Assembly (NCBI RefSeq): GCF_017948265.1
Contig: NZ_CP072852.1
Location: 4,464,001-4,528,000 of the forward strand
From: Rhodoferax sp. PAMC 29310
GTDB lineage: Bacteria > Pseudomonadota > Gammaproteobacteria > Burkholderiales > Burkholderiaceae_C
Direction of reading: 5' to 3'
Length of the DNA stretch: 64,000 bases
The notes under the pieces were generated by a model. It was given only the letters and a program-made list of their open reading frames with translations, searched no databases and was not told where the DNA came from. Each line of letters begins with the position of its first letter. The stretch's first letter is position 1. Below, one piece after another: positions 9,038-17,735 of the stretch. The translations under genes were made by a program, and so were the position numbers.

Positions 9038-11116
9038 TTATCGCACCCGCATGCCGGGTTGGGCGCCGGGAGAGGGTTCCAGCACATAAATGCCGGGGTT
9101 CTCTTTTTCATCCGCGTGACCGGCGGCCAGCACCATGCCTTCGCTGATGCCGAACTTCATCTTGCGCGGCGCCAGATTGGCGACCAGCACGGTGAGTTTG
9201 CCCACCAGGTCTTCAGGCTTGTAGGCGCTGGCGATGCCGCTGAAGACATTGCGGTGGTGGCCTTCGCCGGCGTCCAGCGTCAGGCGCAGCAGCTTGCTGG
9301 AGCCCTCAACGGCTTCGCAGTTGACGATGTGGGCAATTCGCAGGTCGATCTTGGCGAAGTCATCAATGGTGATCAGCGGCGCAATTGGCTCGCCGCCGGG
9401 TACTATGATTTCAGTAGCTGCTTGCGCAGTCTCTGCGGGGGCTGGCGGCTCAAACAATGCTTCAAGTTGTTTGGGGTCCACACGTTGCATCAGGTGCTGG
9501 TAGGGGGTGATGGCGACCAGGTTGGTGCCCACATCCCAGTTCGTCATGGGGCAGTTCACAAAGGTGGACACGGCGTTGGCCAGCGAGGGCAGCACGGGCG
9601 CCAGGTAGCGGGTGATGACGGCAAAAGTGTTGATCAACACCGAGCACACCTGATGCAGGGCCAGGTTGTTGGCCGGGTCTTTGGCCAGGTCCCACGGTTT
9701 GTTTTGATCGACGTAGGCGTTCACCTTGTCGGCCAGCAGCATGATCTCGCGGGTGGCCTTGCCAAATTCGCGGCTTTCATACAGTTCGGCAATGCCGTCG
9801 GCGGCGGCGCGGACCTCGGCCAGCAGGGCCGCACCGGTGTCGCCAAATTCTTGGGTGAGTTGACCTTCAAAGCGTTTGGTCAAAAAACCGGCGGCGCGGG
9901 AGGCGATGTTGACGAATTTGCCAATCAAATCGCTGTTGACGCGGGCCATGAAGTCGTCGGCATTGAAGTCAATGTCTTCATTGCGGGCCGAGAGCTTGGC
10001 CGCCAGGTAGTAGCGCAACCACTCGGGGTTCATGCCCAGGCTCAGGTACTTGAGCGGGTCCAGTCCGGTGCCACGGCTTTTGCTCATCTTCTCGCCGTTG
10101 TTCACGGTCAGGAAACCGTGCACAAAGATGTTGTCCGGTGTCTTGCGGCCGCTGAAATGCAGTGTGGCGGGCCAGAACAGCGTGTGGAAGGTGACGATGT
10201 CCTTGCCAATGAAGTGGTACTGCTCTAGGCCTGGGTTGGCCATGTAGGCGTCAAAGTCCTGGCCGCGTTTTTCGAGCAGATTTTTCAAAGAGGCGAGGTA
10301 ACCAATGGGCGCGTCCAGCCAGACATAGAAATACTTGCCCGGTGCGTCAGGAATTTCGATGCCGAAGTAAGGCGCGTCACGGGAAATGTCCCAGTCACCC
10401 AAGCCTTCGCTTTGTGTGCCGTCCGCGTTGGTGCGTACCGAAAACCATTCTTTGACCTTGTTGGCCACTTCGGGTTGCAACTTGCCGTCTTGCGTCCACT
10501 TTTCCAGAAAGGCCACGCAGCGCGGGTCAGACAACTTGAAAAAGAAGTGCTCCGAGCTTTTCAACTCAGGCGTCGCGCCAGACAGGGCGGAAAACGGGTT
10601 GATCAGGTCGGTGGGGGCGTAGACCGCGCCGCAGACTTCGCAGTTGTCGCCGTACTGGTCTTTGGCGTGGCACTTGGGGCACTCGCCTTTGATAAAGCGG
10701 TCCGGCAGAAACATGTTCTTCTCGGGGTCGAAGAACTGCTCAATGGTTTTGGTCTCGATCAGGGAGCCATCTTTGTTGTCGCGCAGGTCACGGTAAATCT
10801 GGCGCGCCAGTTCGTGGTTCTCAGGCGCGTCGGTGCTGTGCCAGTTGTCGAACTCGATGTTGAAACCTTCTAGGTAAGGCTTGCGGCCAGCGGCAATGTT
10901 GGCCACAAACTGCTGAGGCGTGATGCCGGCTTTTTCAGCGGCAATCATGATGGGGGCGCCATGGGCGTCGTCGGCGCACACAAAGTTGACCACGTTGCCC
11001 CGCATCTTTTGGTACCGCACCCAAATGTCAGCCTGGATGTATTCCATGATGTGGCCGATGTGGAAATTGCCGTTGGCGTAGGGCAGGGCGGTGGTAACAA
11101 AGAGTTGACGTGACAT
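9038..11116 (-). CDS. metG: Methionyl-tRNA synthetase
   Basis: Class I aminoacyl-tRNA synthetase charging initiator and elongator tRNA-Met. The 692-residue product has the HIGH-type motif in [12 protein letters not shown], a zinc knuckle (CPKC...CEVC) near residues 148-165, the KMSKS motif in [10 protein letters not shown] near 340 and a C-terminal EMAP-like tRNA-binding domain ([18 protein letters not shown] onward), which makes dimers in long-form MetG. The linker around residues 555-570 ([11 protein letters not shown]) is encoded by a stretch that resembles the intergenic repeat of this genome. Divergent from mrp with the broken patatin gene in between. Confidence 0.97.
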   Translation of the reverse strand: MSRQLFVTTALPYANGNFHIGHIMEYIQADIWVRYQKMRGNVVNFVCADDAHGAPIMIAAEKAGITPQQFVANIAAGRKPYLEGFNIEFDNWHSTDAPENHELARQIYRDLRDNKDGSLIETKTIEQFFDPEKNMFLPDRFIKGECPKCHAKDQYGDNCEVCGAVYAPTDLINPFSALSGATPELKSSEHFFFKLSDPRCVAFLEKWTQDGKLQPEVANKVKEWFSVRTNADGTQSEGLGDWDISRDAPYFGIEIPDAPGKYFYVWLDAPIGYLASLKNLLEKRGQDFDAYMANPGLEQYHFIGKDIVTFHTLFWPATLHFSGRKTPDNIFVHGFLTVNNGEKMSKSRGTGLDPLKYLSLGMNPEWLRYYLAAKLSARNEDIDFNADDFMARVNSDLIGKFVNIASRAAGFLTKRFEGQLTQEFGDTGAALLAEVRAAADGIAELYESREFGKATREIMLLADKVNAYVDQNKPWDLAKDPANNLALHQVCSVLINTFAVITRYLAPVLPSLANAVSTFVNCPMTNWDVGTNLVAITPYQHLMQRVDPKQLEALFEPPAPAETAQAATEIIVPGGEPIAPLITIDDFAKIDLRIAHIVNCEAVEGSSKLLRLTLDAGEGHHRNVFSGIASAYKPEDLVGKLTVLVANLAPRKMKFGISEGMVLAAGHADEKENPGIYVLEPSPGAQPGMRVR
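9401..9442 (+). repeat. Repeat-like segment inside the metG linker
   Basis: On the plus strand the bases TACTATGATTTCAGTAGCTG followed by CTTGCGCAG match the core of the genome repeat (CTAT..ATTT..TAGCTGCTTGCGC). Read on the minus strand it codes for part of the variable MetG linker ([11 protein letters not shown]). Frame is kept. The match is by eye only. Confidence 0.5.
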
Positions 11117-11161
11117 GAATCGGGCTTTCTGGGAGAGAGCGCGATTTTAGTCGGCCCCGAT

Positions 11162-12451
11162 TCAGCGCAGTCGCAAGGGGTCGCGTCGCCGCTCGGCTTG
11201 GGCCGGTGCGGGCGGTGGCGCGTCGCTGATCCGGGTGGCGTCCCAATCGAAAAATTGGCAAATCTCCAAGGATTGTTTGTTCGCGTCGGCATAGCCCAGC
11301 GCCATTAGTTCCTGGATGTAGTGGCTCTCAAAGAGCAAGTAGCTCGCCAGGGCGGCGCCTTTGACGTCGTCGGCGCTGGGCGAGACACCCACTGCGCCCA
11401 GCATGGTGCGCACCGGGGCAGGCAGTTGGCCCACGTGGCGGGCGGCAATGCTGTCCAGCCTTTCGGAGGGTGAGATCACCAGAATCTCCACCGGGCGCAG
11501 CGCACTGCCACTGCGAGCCTCTGGCGGCACCAGCGCCATGGTCTGGTTGATGCGGCGCACGCGTTCAATGTCCACCGCCAGCGAATCCAGAAAGATGCTG
11601 GACAAGGCGTGTCCGGCAATTTGCGCCAGGGAGGGGTAACTGCCATCCGAGTTGTCGGTCCGCTCCACCTTGGGCTCGTGCATGCGCCCGGCCCCAATCA
11701 CCAGAATGCGCTCAGCCCCGAGATGAATGGCCGGTGCAATTGGGGCGGATTGGCGCATGGAGCCGTCCCCAAAAAACTCTTTGCGCCCCTGATAGTCCAG
11801 CGACTTGGCCGGAAAAATGAACGGAATGGCCGAGGAGGCCAGCAAATGGTCCAGTGTGATTTTGTCGCGAACGGCAAGTCGCTGGCTGCGGACCCAGTGC
11901 TTCAGGCGTTTGTCGCCTTCAAAAAAAGTGACGTGTTCTCCCGTGCCATAGCTGGATGCGCTGATGGCCAGCGCCTGAATATGCCCGCTGCGAATCAAAT
12001 AGGGCAGACGCTGGAGCGGCACCAACTCTCGCAGCAACTCGGCCAGCGGCGCGTTGTCCAGCCGTGAACGTGGCTTTAAACGGCGCCACTTGGCAATCAG
12101 CCACCCCACCGACAGCAGCGTCATCCAGGTGGCGCCTGATCGCAGCATGCTGACCGCATCGGCCCGGTACACCTGCTCGGCTTCAAAATTTCGCCAGACA
12201 TTGGCGATGGTGCGAACCGAGGCATCGAAGTCGTCTGACCCACAGGCCAACGCAGCCACATTGATGGCGCCGGCCGACGTGCCGGTCAGGATGGGGAAGG
12301 GTTTGGCATCGTTCTAGGCGCCGACGGCTTTCCGAATGTCAGCAATGGCTTCTAGCACCCCCACCTGGTAGGCGGCGCGGGCGCCACCGCCGCTCAGCAT
12401 CAAGGCCGTGGCCGGTCGCGAAGCTTGGCGTGAAGGAGGGCTTTTTTGCAT
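11162..12451 (-). pseudogene. Patatin-like phospholipase gene with in-frame TAG
   Basis: Reading from the ATG at 12451 gives MQKSPPSRQASRP, then the patatin oxyanion-hole block MLSGGGARAAYQVGVLEAI, then a TAG at 12316-12314, and in the same frame FPILTGTSAGAINVAALACG with the nucleophile serine motif GTSAG, and on to residue 429. The catalytic aspartate region is FFGDGSMRQSAPIAP. The reading frame after the stop is open for 384 codons. The best downstream start (GTG at 12259) would omit both the oxyanion loop and GTSAG, so no active lipase could be made without readthrough. A CAG to TAG change would explain it. Either a young pseudogene or a sequence error. Confidence 0.85.
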
Positions 12452-12594
12452 TAAAAAATATTATGAGCGGCTATGCCCAGGTGAGGGAAAGAAAAGCCCG
12501 GAAAACCGCCACTTCAAAGGGTAAACACTGATTTGCCTGTGTCAGTCAAGGTTATGGGTGGGTTGGCTAGACTACAGGGCTTCAGGAGTAATCA

Positions 12595-13686
12595 ATGGCA
12601 GTGACAGAACAAATGGTGATGGACGCACTAAGCAGTGTGGTCGATCCCAATACCGGACGGGACTTCGTGTCCTCCAAGTCCATCAAAAATCTGAACGTGA
12701 GCGCTGGCGATGTGGCGTTTGACGTCGAGCTTGGCTACCCCGCCAAGAGTCAGATTCCAGGTTTTCGCAAGGCACTGATTGCCGCCGCCAAGAGCGTGGC
12801 AGGAGTCGAGAACGTGTCGGTGAACGTCAATGTGAAAGTCGTGCCGCACTCGGTGCAGCGCGGCGTGCAACTGCTGCCCAATGTGAAAAACATCGTGGCA
12901 GTGGCTTCCGGCAAAGGCGGCGTGGGCAAGAGCACCACGGCGGTGAACCTGGCACTGGCGTTGGCCGCTGAAGGCGCAAGCGTCGGTTTGCTCGACGCCG
13001 ATATTTATGGCCCCAGCGTGCCCATGATGATGGGTATCACCGGCAAGCCTGAGAGCCAGGACGGCCAGACCATGGACCCACTGGAGAACTACGGCGTGCA
13101 GGTTATGTCCATCGGTTTCCTGGTCGCCCAGGACGAAGCCATGATCTGGCGCGGCCCCATGGCCACGCAGGCGCTGGAGCAATTGCTGCGCCAGACCAAT
13201 TGGCGCGACCTGGACTATCTGATCGTGGATATGCCACCGGGCACCGGCGACATTCAGTTGACCTTGTCCCAGCGCGTGCCGATGACGGGCGCCGTGGTAG
13301 TGACGACACCCCAAGACATTGCCTTGCTGGATGCCAAAAAAGGCATCAAGATGTTTGAAAAAGTGGGTGTGCCTATCTTGGGTATTGTGGAAAACATGGC
13401 GGTGCACGTGTGCACCAACTGTGGCCACACCGAGCATATTTTTGGCGCCGACGGCGGCAAGAAAATGGCCGCGGACTACAAGATGGACTACTTGGGTGCA
13501 CTGCCCCTGAACATGCAGATTCGTCTGCAGGCCGACAACGGCAAACCCACCGTGGTGTCCGACCCGGACAGCGAGGTGGCCGAGATTTACAAGGCAGTGG
13601 CCCGCAAGGTAGCCGTGTCGATTGCGGCGAAAAACAAGGACTTTTCGTCCAAGTTTCCGTCTATCAAAATCTCCAAAGACACCTGA
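12595..13686 (+). CDS. apbC: Iron-sulfur cluster carrier protein Mrp/ApbC
   Basis: Cytoplasmic P-loop ATPase of the Mrp/NBP35 family that carries and delivers [4Fe-4S] clusters. The 363-residue product has an N-terminal MIP18/DUF59 domain (residues 1-85), the deviant Walker A GKGGVGKST near residue 104, the switch block LLDADIYGPSVP near 137, DYLIVDMPPGTGD near 208 and the bridging cysteines in VCTNCGHTEHIFG near 270. The start ATG follows CAGGAGTAATCA, a good ribosome site. It is placed just before the FDH accessory genes, which contain many clusters, though mrp beside metG is also a common housekeeping arrangement. Confidence 0.95.
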   Translation: MAVTEQMVMDALSSVVDPNTGRDFVSSKSIKNLNVSAGDVAFDVELGYPAKSQIPGFRKALIAAAKSVAGVENVSVNVNVKVVPHSVQRGVQLLPNVKNIVAVASGKGGVGKSTTAVNLALALAAEGASVGLLDADIYGPSVPMMMGITGKPESQDGQTMDPLENYGVQVMSIGFLVAQDEAMIWRGPMATQALEQLLRQTNWRDLDYLIVDMPPGTGDIQLTLSQRVPMTGAVVVTTPQDIALLDAKKGIKMFEKVGVPILGIVENMAVHVCTNCGHTEHIFGADGGKKMAADYKMDYLGALPLNMQIRLQADNGKPTVVSDPDSEVAEIYKAVARKVAVSIAAKNKDFSSKFPSIKISKDT

Positions 13687-13730
13687 GTGTCGGGACTGCA
13701 GAGTCTCGCGCCAAACTGAGAAAGCATGTC

Positions 13731-14288
13731 ATGACCGAACGTCCCGCCATTGAAGTCGCCGTCATCATGCGGCGCGAGCGCATTGAAGGGGCCATGAGCC
13801 GTTGGCAAGCTTGGCGCTGGGTGCTGGCCGATGTGGTGACGAACGAAGAAGGTTTTGGAACCACGCCGCGCTTGCTCTATAAAAATGAGAACGAAGAACG
13901 CTGGCTGCATCCGGGCTACAAGGTGGAACTGTTCAAGGATGACGCCGAGGGTTATCACATGAACGTCACCACCGACCACCCCGGTTGGTTCGTACTGTGG
14001 CGCATGGAAGAAGAAGCCATGGTGGCTGATGAGCCGCTGGCCTTGCCGGTGATGGTGAGCCTGAGTTACTACGACGCCGGCCGCTGGCTGGATGCGCAGG
14101 AAACCGTGGAGCAATTGCCTGCCCCTGAGCCCGTGGTAGCCTGGGTGAAAGCTTTTGTGGACGAGCACCATGTGGTGGAACTCAAACGCCGCAAGCGACC
14201 CGAGAGCTTTCGCTCGCTGACCGACCGGTTTGGCAATCCGGCGTCCATCAGCACGGAAAAGAATTTTGGCGGAGGTGGGCGTGGCTGA
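13731..14288 (+). CDS. DUF3305 protein of the FDH locus
   Basis: A 185-residue soluble protein starting MTERPAIEVAVIMRRERI, a DUF3305 hallmark, with the conserved SRWQAWRWVLADV near residue 22 and MNVTTDHPGWFVLWR near 75. The family occurs with DUF3306 and formate dehydrogenase genes in proteobacteria; its biochemical role is not known to me. Here it leads the accessory block DUF3305, DUF3306, poly-ferredoxin, TorD-like. Its last 8 bases overlap the GTG start of the next gene. The start at 13731 is preferred because the longer open frame upstream overlaps mrp. Confidence 0.85.
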   Translation: MTERPAIEVAVIMRRERIEGAMSRWQAWRWVLADVVTNEEGFGTTPRLLYKNENEERWLHPGYKVELFKDDAEGYHMNVTTDHPGWFVLWRMEEEAMVADEPLALPVMVSLSYYDAGRWLDAQETVEQLPAPEPVVAWVKAFVDEHHVVELKRRKRPESFRSLTDRFGNPASISTEKNFGGGGRG

Positions 14289-14940
14289 TGGCTTTCTGGG
14301 TCGCTGGTCCCAGCGCAAACAGGCCGTGGCCGAAGGCAAGCCGCTGGCTGAGCCGGTGGTGGTGCCAAAGCCACCTGCCCCGGTCCGGGCGGATGCCACT
14401 CCCCCGCTGGCTGAAAAATCCGCCTCCACCGAGGAGGGCGTAACACCCAAGGCCGAGCCACCGGTGTTGTCGCTGGACGATGTCAAGGCACTGACACCCG
14501 ACGATAGCTATGCCCCGTTTGTGAACCGGGCCGTGGCGCCTGATGTGCGCAACGCGGCCATGAAAAAACTGTTCACCGACCCGCACTACAACGTGATGGA
14601 CGGCCTTGACATTTATATTGACGACTATTCCAAGCCAGACCCCTTGCCGGCGTCCATGCTTCGAAAAATGGCCAGCGCCCACTTCCTCAAGCTGTTTGAC
14701 GACGACGACGACGAGGACGAGGCGGCCAAAGTTAAAACCCCAGTGCCGGTTGTGGGGCAGGATGAGGAGATCGATCCTGCCCTGACAGATTCCGCTTCGC
14801 CGACACTGCCCGAATCTGACCCCTTAGACAAACAGACGCCCGACGCGTTGGATGAGACACAAAAAAATGACTACCTTGATTTGCGACTGCAACCAAACCA
14901 TGCCGCTGGACCCCAAGAGCCTGGGCGCGGCACTGAATGA
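14281..14940 (+). CDS. DUF3306 protein of the FDH locus
   Basis: A 219-residue protein starting at GTG 14281 (VADGFLGRWSQRKQAV), which is the DUF3306 N-terminus (FLxRWSxRK). The middle carries LDDVKALTPDDSYAPFV and the family end block RNAAMKKLFTDPHYNVMDGL DIYIDDYS. It is followed by a very acidic run of aspartates and glutamates near residue 145 and a disordered acidic tail. No cofactor motif is seen. The first 8 bases overlap the DUF3305 gene and the last 74 overlap the next gene, so the three are surely cotranscribed. The role is unknown beyond the consistent link with formate dehydrogenase. Confidence 0.83.
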   Translation: MADGFLGRWSQRKQAVAEGKPLAEPVVVPKPPAPVRADATPPLAEKSASTEEGVTPKAEPPVLSLDDVKALTPDDSYAPFVNRAVAPDVRNAAMKKLFTDPHYNVMDGLDIYIDDYSKPDPLPASMLRKMASAHFLKLFDDDDDEDEAAKVKTPVPVVGQDEEIDPALTDSASPTLPESDPLDKQTPDALDETQKNDYLDLRLQPNHAAGPQEPGRGTE

Positions 14941-16957
14941 ATCGCTGACCCTGCACTCCAGCTTATGCCGCCGTGAGGCTGGTTCTTTTTTGGCCGCGGT
15001 CAAATCCGGCGAAGACGTGGTGGTGGCCTGCACGCAGGAAAAACGCCTGTTTACCGAGTTGGCCGACACGGCCTCGGCCAGTGCGCCCATCCGCTTTGTG
15101 AACATTCGCGAAACCGGGGGCTGGAGCAAGGATGCGGCCAAGGCCATGCCGAAGTTGGCTGCGCTGCTGGCGGCCGCGCATTTACCCGATCCCGAGCCGG
15201 TGGCCACCGTCACTTACAAAAGCGCCGGACGGGTGTTGATCATTGGCGAGTTGGGCGCGGCCGAACGCGCAGCCGACATGCTGGGCGATGCGCTGGACGT
15301 GACCCTGTTCACTCAAGGGTCGGGCGACTTGGGTGCCGCGCAGGAGCGACGCTACCCTGTGCTGGGCGGCAAGATCCAGTCCTTGACGGGCTGGTTGGGC
15401 GCGTTTGAACTCACTTGGCTTCGCAACAACCCGATTGACCTGGACTTGTGCACCCGCTGCAACGCGTGTTTGGCCGCCTGCCCGGAAGACGCGATTGGGT
15501 TGGACTACCAGGTGGACATGAGTGCGTGCCAGTCTCACCGCGCCTGTGTCAAGGTCTGCAATGTCGGGGCGATTGATTTCAACCGCGCGCCTGAAACGGC
15601 TACTGATAAATTTGATTTGGTACTTGATCTGCGTGCAACCCCCGCCTTCACTCAGCACGCTTTGCCACAGGGCTATCTGCGCTGGGATGGCCAGGACCTC
15701 AAACCGTTGAACACTTTGCGCTCGCTGGTGGGCGAGTTTGAGAAGCCGAAGTTCTTTGTCTACAAGCAAAAGCTGTGTGCCCACAGCCGCAATGAAAAAA
15801 CCGGCTGCACGGCCTGTATTGACGTCTGCTCGGCCAGCGCCATCACCTCGGACAGCAAGGGCCAGCAAATCAAGGTCAACCCCAATTTGTGTGTCGGCTG
15901 CGGCACCTGCAGCACGGTATGTCCCACCGGTGCCATGACCTTTGCCTATCCCCGGGCCAGTGACCAGGGGGTCAAATTCAAAACTCTGCTGAGCACCTAC
16001 GCGCGCAACGGCGGAAAAGACGCCGCACTGCTTTTGCACAGCCAAGAAGCGGGCAGCCGCTTGTTGGGTGACTTGGGCCGCGCGGCGCAGCTGGAGCGCG
16101 GTGCCAAAGACGGCACGCACGGGGTGCCGGCCCGCGTGTTGCCGGTGGCGCTGTGGCATACCTCGTCCTTGGGGCTGGAGGTCTGGCTGACGGCCGTGGC
16201 CTATGGCGCATCCCAAGTCTGGGTGCTGATGACCGACGAAGAAGCCCCGCAATACGCCGAGGCCTTGCGCACTCAAATGGCGGTGGCGCAGACTATTTTG
16301 AACGGCATGGGTTACCAGGGCGAGCACTTCAAGGTCTTGCAGGCGCGTGACGCCCGCGACCTCGCTGAGCTGGACCGGGCCTTGCGCGCGGCACCCGCTC
16401 AAGTGGTTAGCCGCGCTGCCAGCTTTGCGGTGCAGGCCGACAAGCGGGCGACGCTGGAGTTGGCACTGGACCACCTGATGGCCCATGCCCCAGTGCAGGC
16501 CGAGGTCATTGCCTTGCCGGCCATCGGCTCGCCCTTGGGTGCACTGAGCCTCAATAAAGACGCCTGCACGCTGTGCCTGAGTTGTATCAACGCCTGTCCG
16601 GCCAGTGCGCTGCAAGACAACGCCGAGGCGCCGCAGCTCAAATTTATTGAGAAGAATTGCGTGCAGTGCGGCTTGTGCGTCAAGACCTGTCCGGAAAAAG
16701 CACTCACCCTGGTGCCGCAGCTCAACCTGAGCCCGCTGCGCAAAGAGGCGGTGGTCATCAACGAGATGAAGCCTTATTCCTGCGTGCGCTGCAGCAAGCC
16801 CTTTGGCACCATGAAGGCCATCGAGGTCATGCTGGGCAAGCTGGCTGGACACAGCATGTTCCAAGGCGCCGCGCTGGAGCGTCTGAAAATGTGCAGCGAC
16901 TGCCGGGTGATTGACCTTCACTCCGCCCAGAACGAATCCAAAATCACGGACCTCTAA
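14867..16957 (+). CDS. Multi-cluster 4Fe-4S ferredoxin-type protein
   Basis: A 696-residue soluble protein with many cysteine motifs. In order they are CTRCNACLAACPEDA near residue 200, a variant pair with MSACQSHRACVKVCNVGA, CTACIDVCSASA near 310, CVGCGTCSTVCPTGA near 340, CTLCLSCINACPASA near 570, CVQCGLCVKTCPEKA near 605 and a terminal CVRC...CSDC knuckle. So about six [4Fe-4S] clusters are expected. An N-terminal region (1-190) has no known motif except CDCNQTM. I chose ATG 14867 (MTTLICDCNQ) over the start five codons earlier. It lies in the FDH accessory block and probably moves electrons or helps mature the enzyme; this is inferred from location. Confidence 0.85.
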   Translation: MTTLICDCNQTMPLDPKSLGAALNESLTLHSSLCRREAGSFLAAVKSGEDVVVACTQEKRLFTELADTASASAPIRFVNIRETGGWSKDAAKAMPKLAALLAAAHLPDPEPVATVTYKSAGRVLIIGELGAAERAADMLGDALDVTLFTQGSGDLGAAQERRYPVLGGKIQSLTGWLGAFELTWLRNNPIDLDLCTRCNACLAACPEDAIGLDYQVDMSACQSHRACVKVCNVGAIDFNRAPETATDKFDLVLDLRATPAFTQHALPQGYLRWDGQDLKPLNTLRSLVGEFEKPKFFVYKQKLCAHSRNEKTGCTACIDVCSASAITSDSKGQQIKVNPNLCVGCGTCSTVCPTGAMTFAYPRASDQGVKFKTLLSTYARNGGKDAALLLHSQEAGSRLLGDLGRAAQLERGAKDGTHGVPARVLPVALWHTSSLGLEVWLTAVAYGASQVWVLMTDEEAPQYAEALRTQMAVAQTILNGMGYQGEHFKVLQARDARDLAELDRALRAAPAQVVSRAASFAVQADKRATLELALDHLMAHAPVQAEVIALPAIGSPLGALSLNKDACTLCLSCINACPASALQDNAEAPQLKFIEKNCVQCGLCVKTCPEKALTLVPQLNLSPLRKEAVVINEMKPYSCVRCSKPFGTMKAIEVMLGKLAGHSMFQGAALERLKMCSDCRVIDLHSAQNESKITDL

Positions 16958-16960
16958 ATC

Positions 16961-17584
16961 ATGATGCCTTTGCCCGATACCGCCGCCAGCAGCGCCCTCG
17001 ATGAAGAAACCGCCCGTTCAGAGCTTTATGGTCTTCTGACCATCGTGTACTATGCGCCACCAGCTCCTGATTTTGTAGCAAGCTTGCGCGTTGCCAGCAC
17101 CGAGGCACCCGCAGCCGGGGCCTTTCTGGAAGCGCCATGGCAAGCCTTGGTGGGCGTCGCCCGCGAGATGACGGACGCCGCCATTCAAGCCGAGTACAAC
17201 ACCTTGTTTGGCGGGGTGGGCAAGCCCGAGGTTTATCTCTATGGCTCGCACTTCATGAGCGGGTTTTTGAACGAAAAACCACTGGCCCGCCTGCGCACCG
17301 AACTGGCTGAGCTGGGGCTGGCCCGCGACGAAGCCATGTCCGAGACCGAAGACCACATGGCTTACCTGTGCGAAGTGATGCGCTTCCTGATTGCGGGCGA
17401 CGATGTGGCCGTGGCCAATTTGACCCGCCAGCAGGCCTTCTTCGCCACCCACATGCAACCCTGGGTGCTGACGATGTGTGACGACATCCAAAAACACCCC
17501 AAGGCCCGTTTCTATGCCGCTGTGGCTGAACTCACCCGCGCTTTCGTGGGGGTGGAGGCGCAAGGTTTTGACATGCTGAGCTGA
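16961..17584 (+). CDS. TorD/DmsD-family chaperone
   Basis: A 207-residue all-helical protein of the TorD/DmsD (NarJ-like) redox-enzyme maturation family. Typical blocks are AEYNTLFGGVGKPEVYLYGS near residue 73 and LARDEAMSETEDHMAYLCEVM near 115. Members bind the Tat signal of a molybdoenzyme until its cofactor is loaded. FdhA downstream has such a twin-arginine signal, so it is the likely client. It starts 3 bases after the poly-ferredoxin stop. Bases 17063-17090 show a loose similarity to the genome repeat but keep the frame. Confidence 0.87.
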   Translation: MMPLPDTAASSALDEETARSELYGLLTIVYYAPPAPDFVASLRVASTEAPAAGAFLEAPWQALVGVAREMTDAAIQAEYNTLFGGVGKPEVYLYGSHFMSGFLNEKPLARLRTELAELGLARDEAMSETEDHMAYLCEVMRFLIAGDDVAVANLTRQQAFFATHMQPWVLTMCDDIQKHPKARFYAAVAELTRAFVGVEAQGFDMLS

Positions 17585-17650
17585 ACCCTGCAGGGCTCAC
17601 ATCTCTGGATGATGGGTCACGGTATTTCGTTTGAGTTGGATTTTTAGTGC

Positions 17651-17703
17651 CAAATCGGGCTATGGCCCCCGATTAATGAGTGCTTGCAGCTATAAAAATA
17701 GTA
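17651..17703 (-). repeat. Comamonad-type repeat between convergent genes
   Basis: On the minus strand the order is TACTATTTTTATAGCTGC, AAGCACTC, AATCGGGGGC and CATAGCCCGAT, matching the blocks of the other copies (CTAT..ATAGCTGC and a G-rich second part). It fills the gap between the converging torD-like and histidine kinase genes. The part ATCGGGNNNTGGCCCCCGAT can also fold as a hairpin. Confidence 0.6.
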
Positions 17704-17735
17704 GTGATTCCCGGCGCGAGAAAACCACTCAAGCG

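Noticed and set aside
12628..13437. Long minus-strand open frame inside mrp
   Set aside because: It mirrors the high-GC codon use of mrp, has histidine-rich nonsense composition and no domain.
15597..15640. Another repeat copy in the poly-ferredoxin gene
   Set aside because: Only short blocks match (GCTACTGATAAATTTG) and the TTGCGC part is missing.
15182..16921. Long minus-strand open frame opposite the poly-ferredoxin gene
   Set aside because: The cysteine motifs on the plus strand are clear; the opposite frame has no domain or ribosome site.
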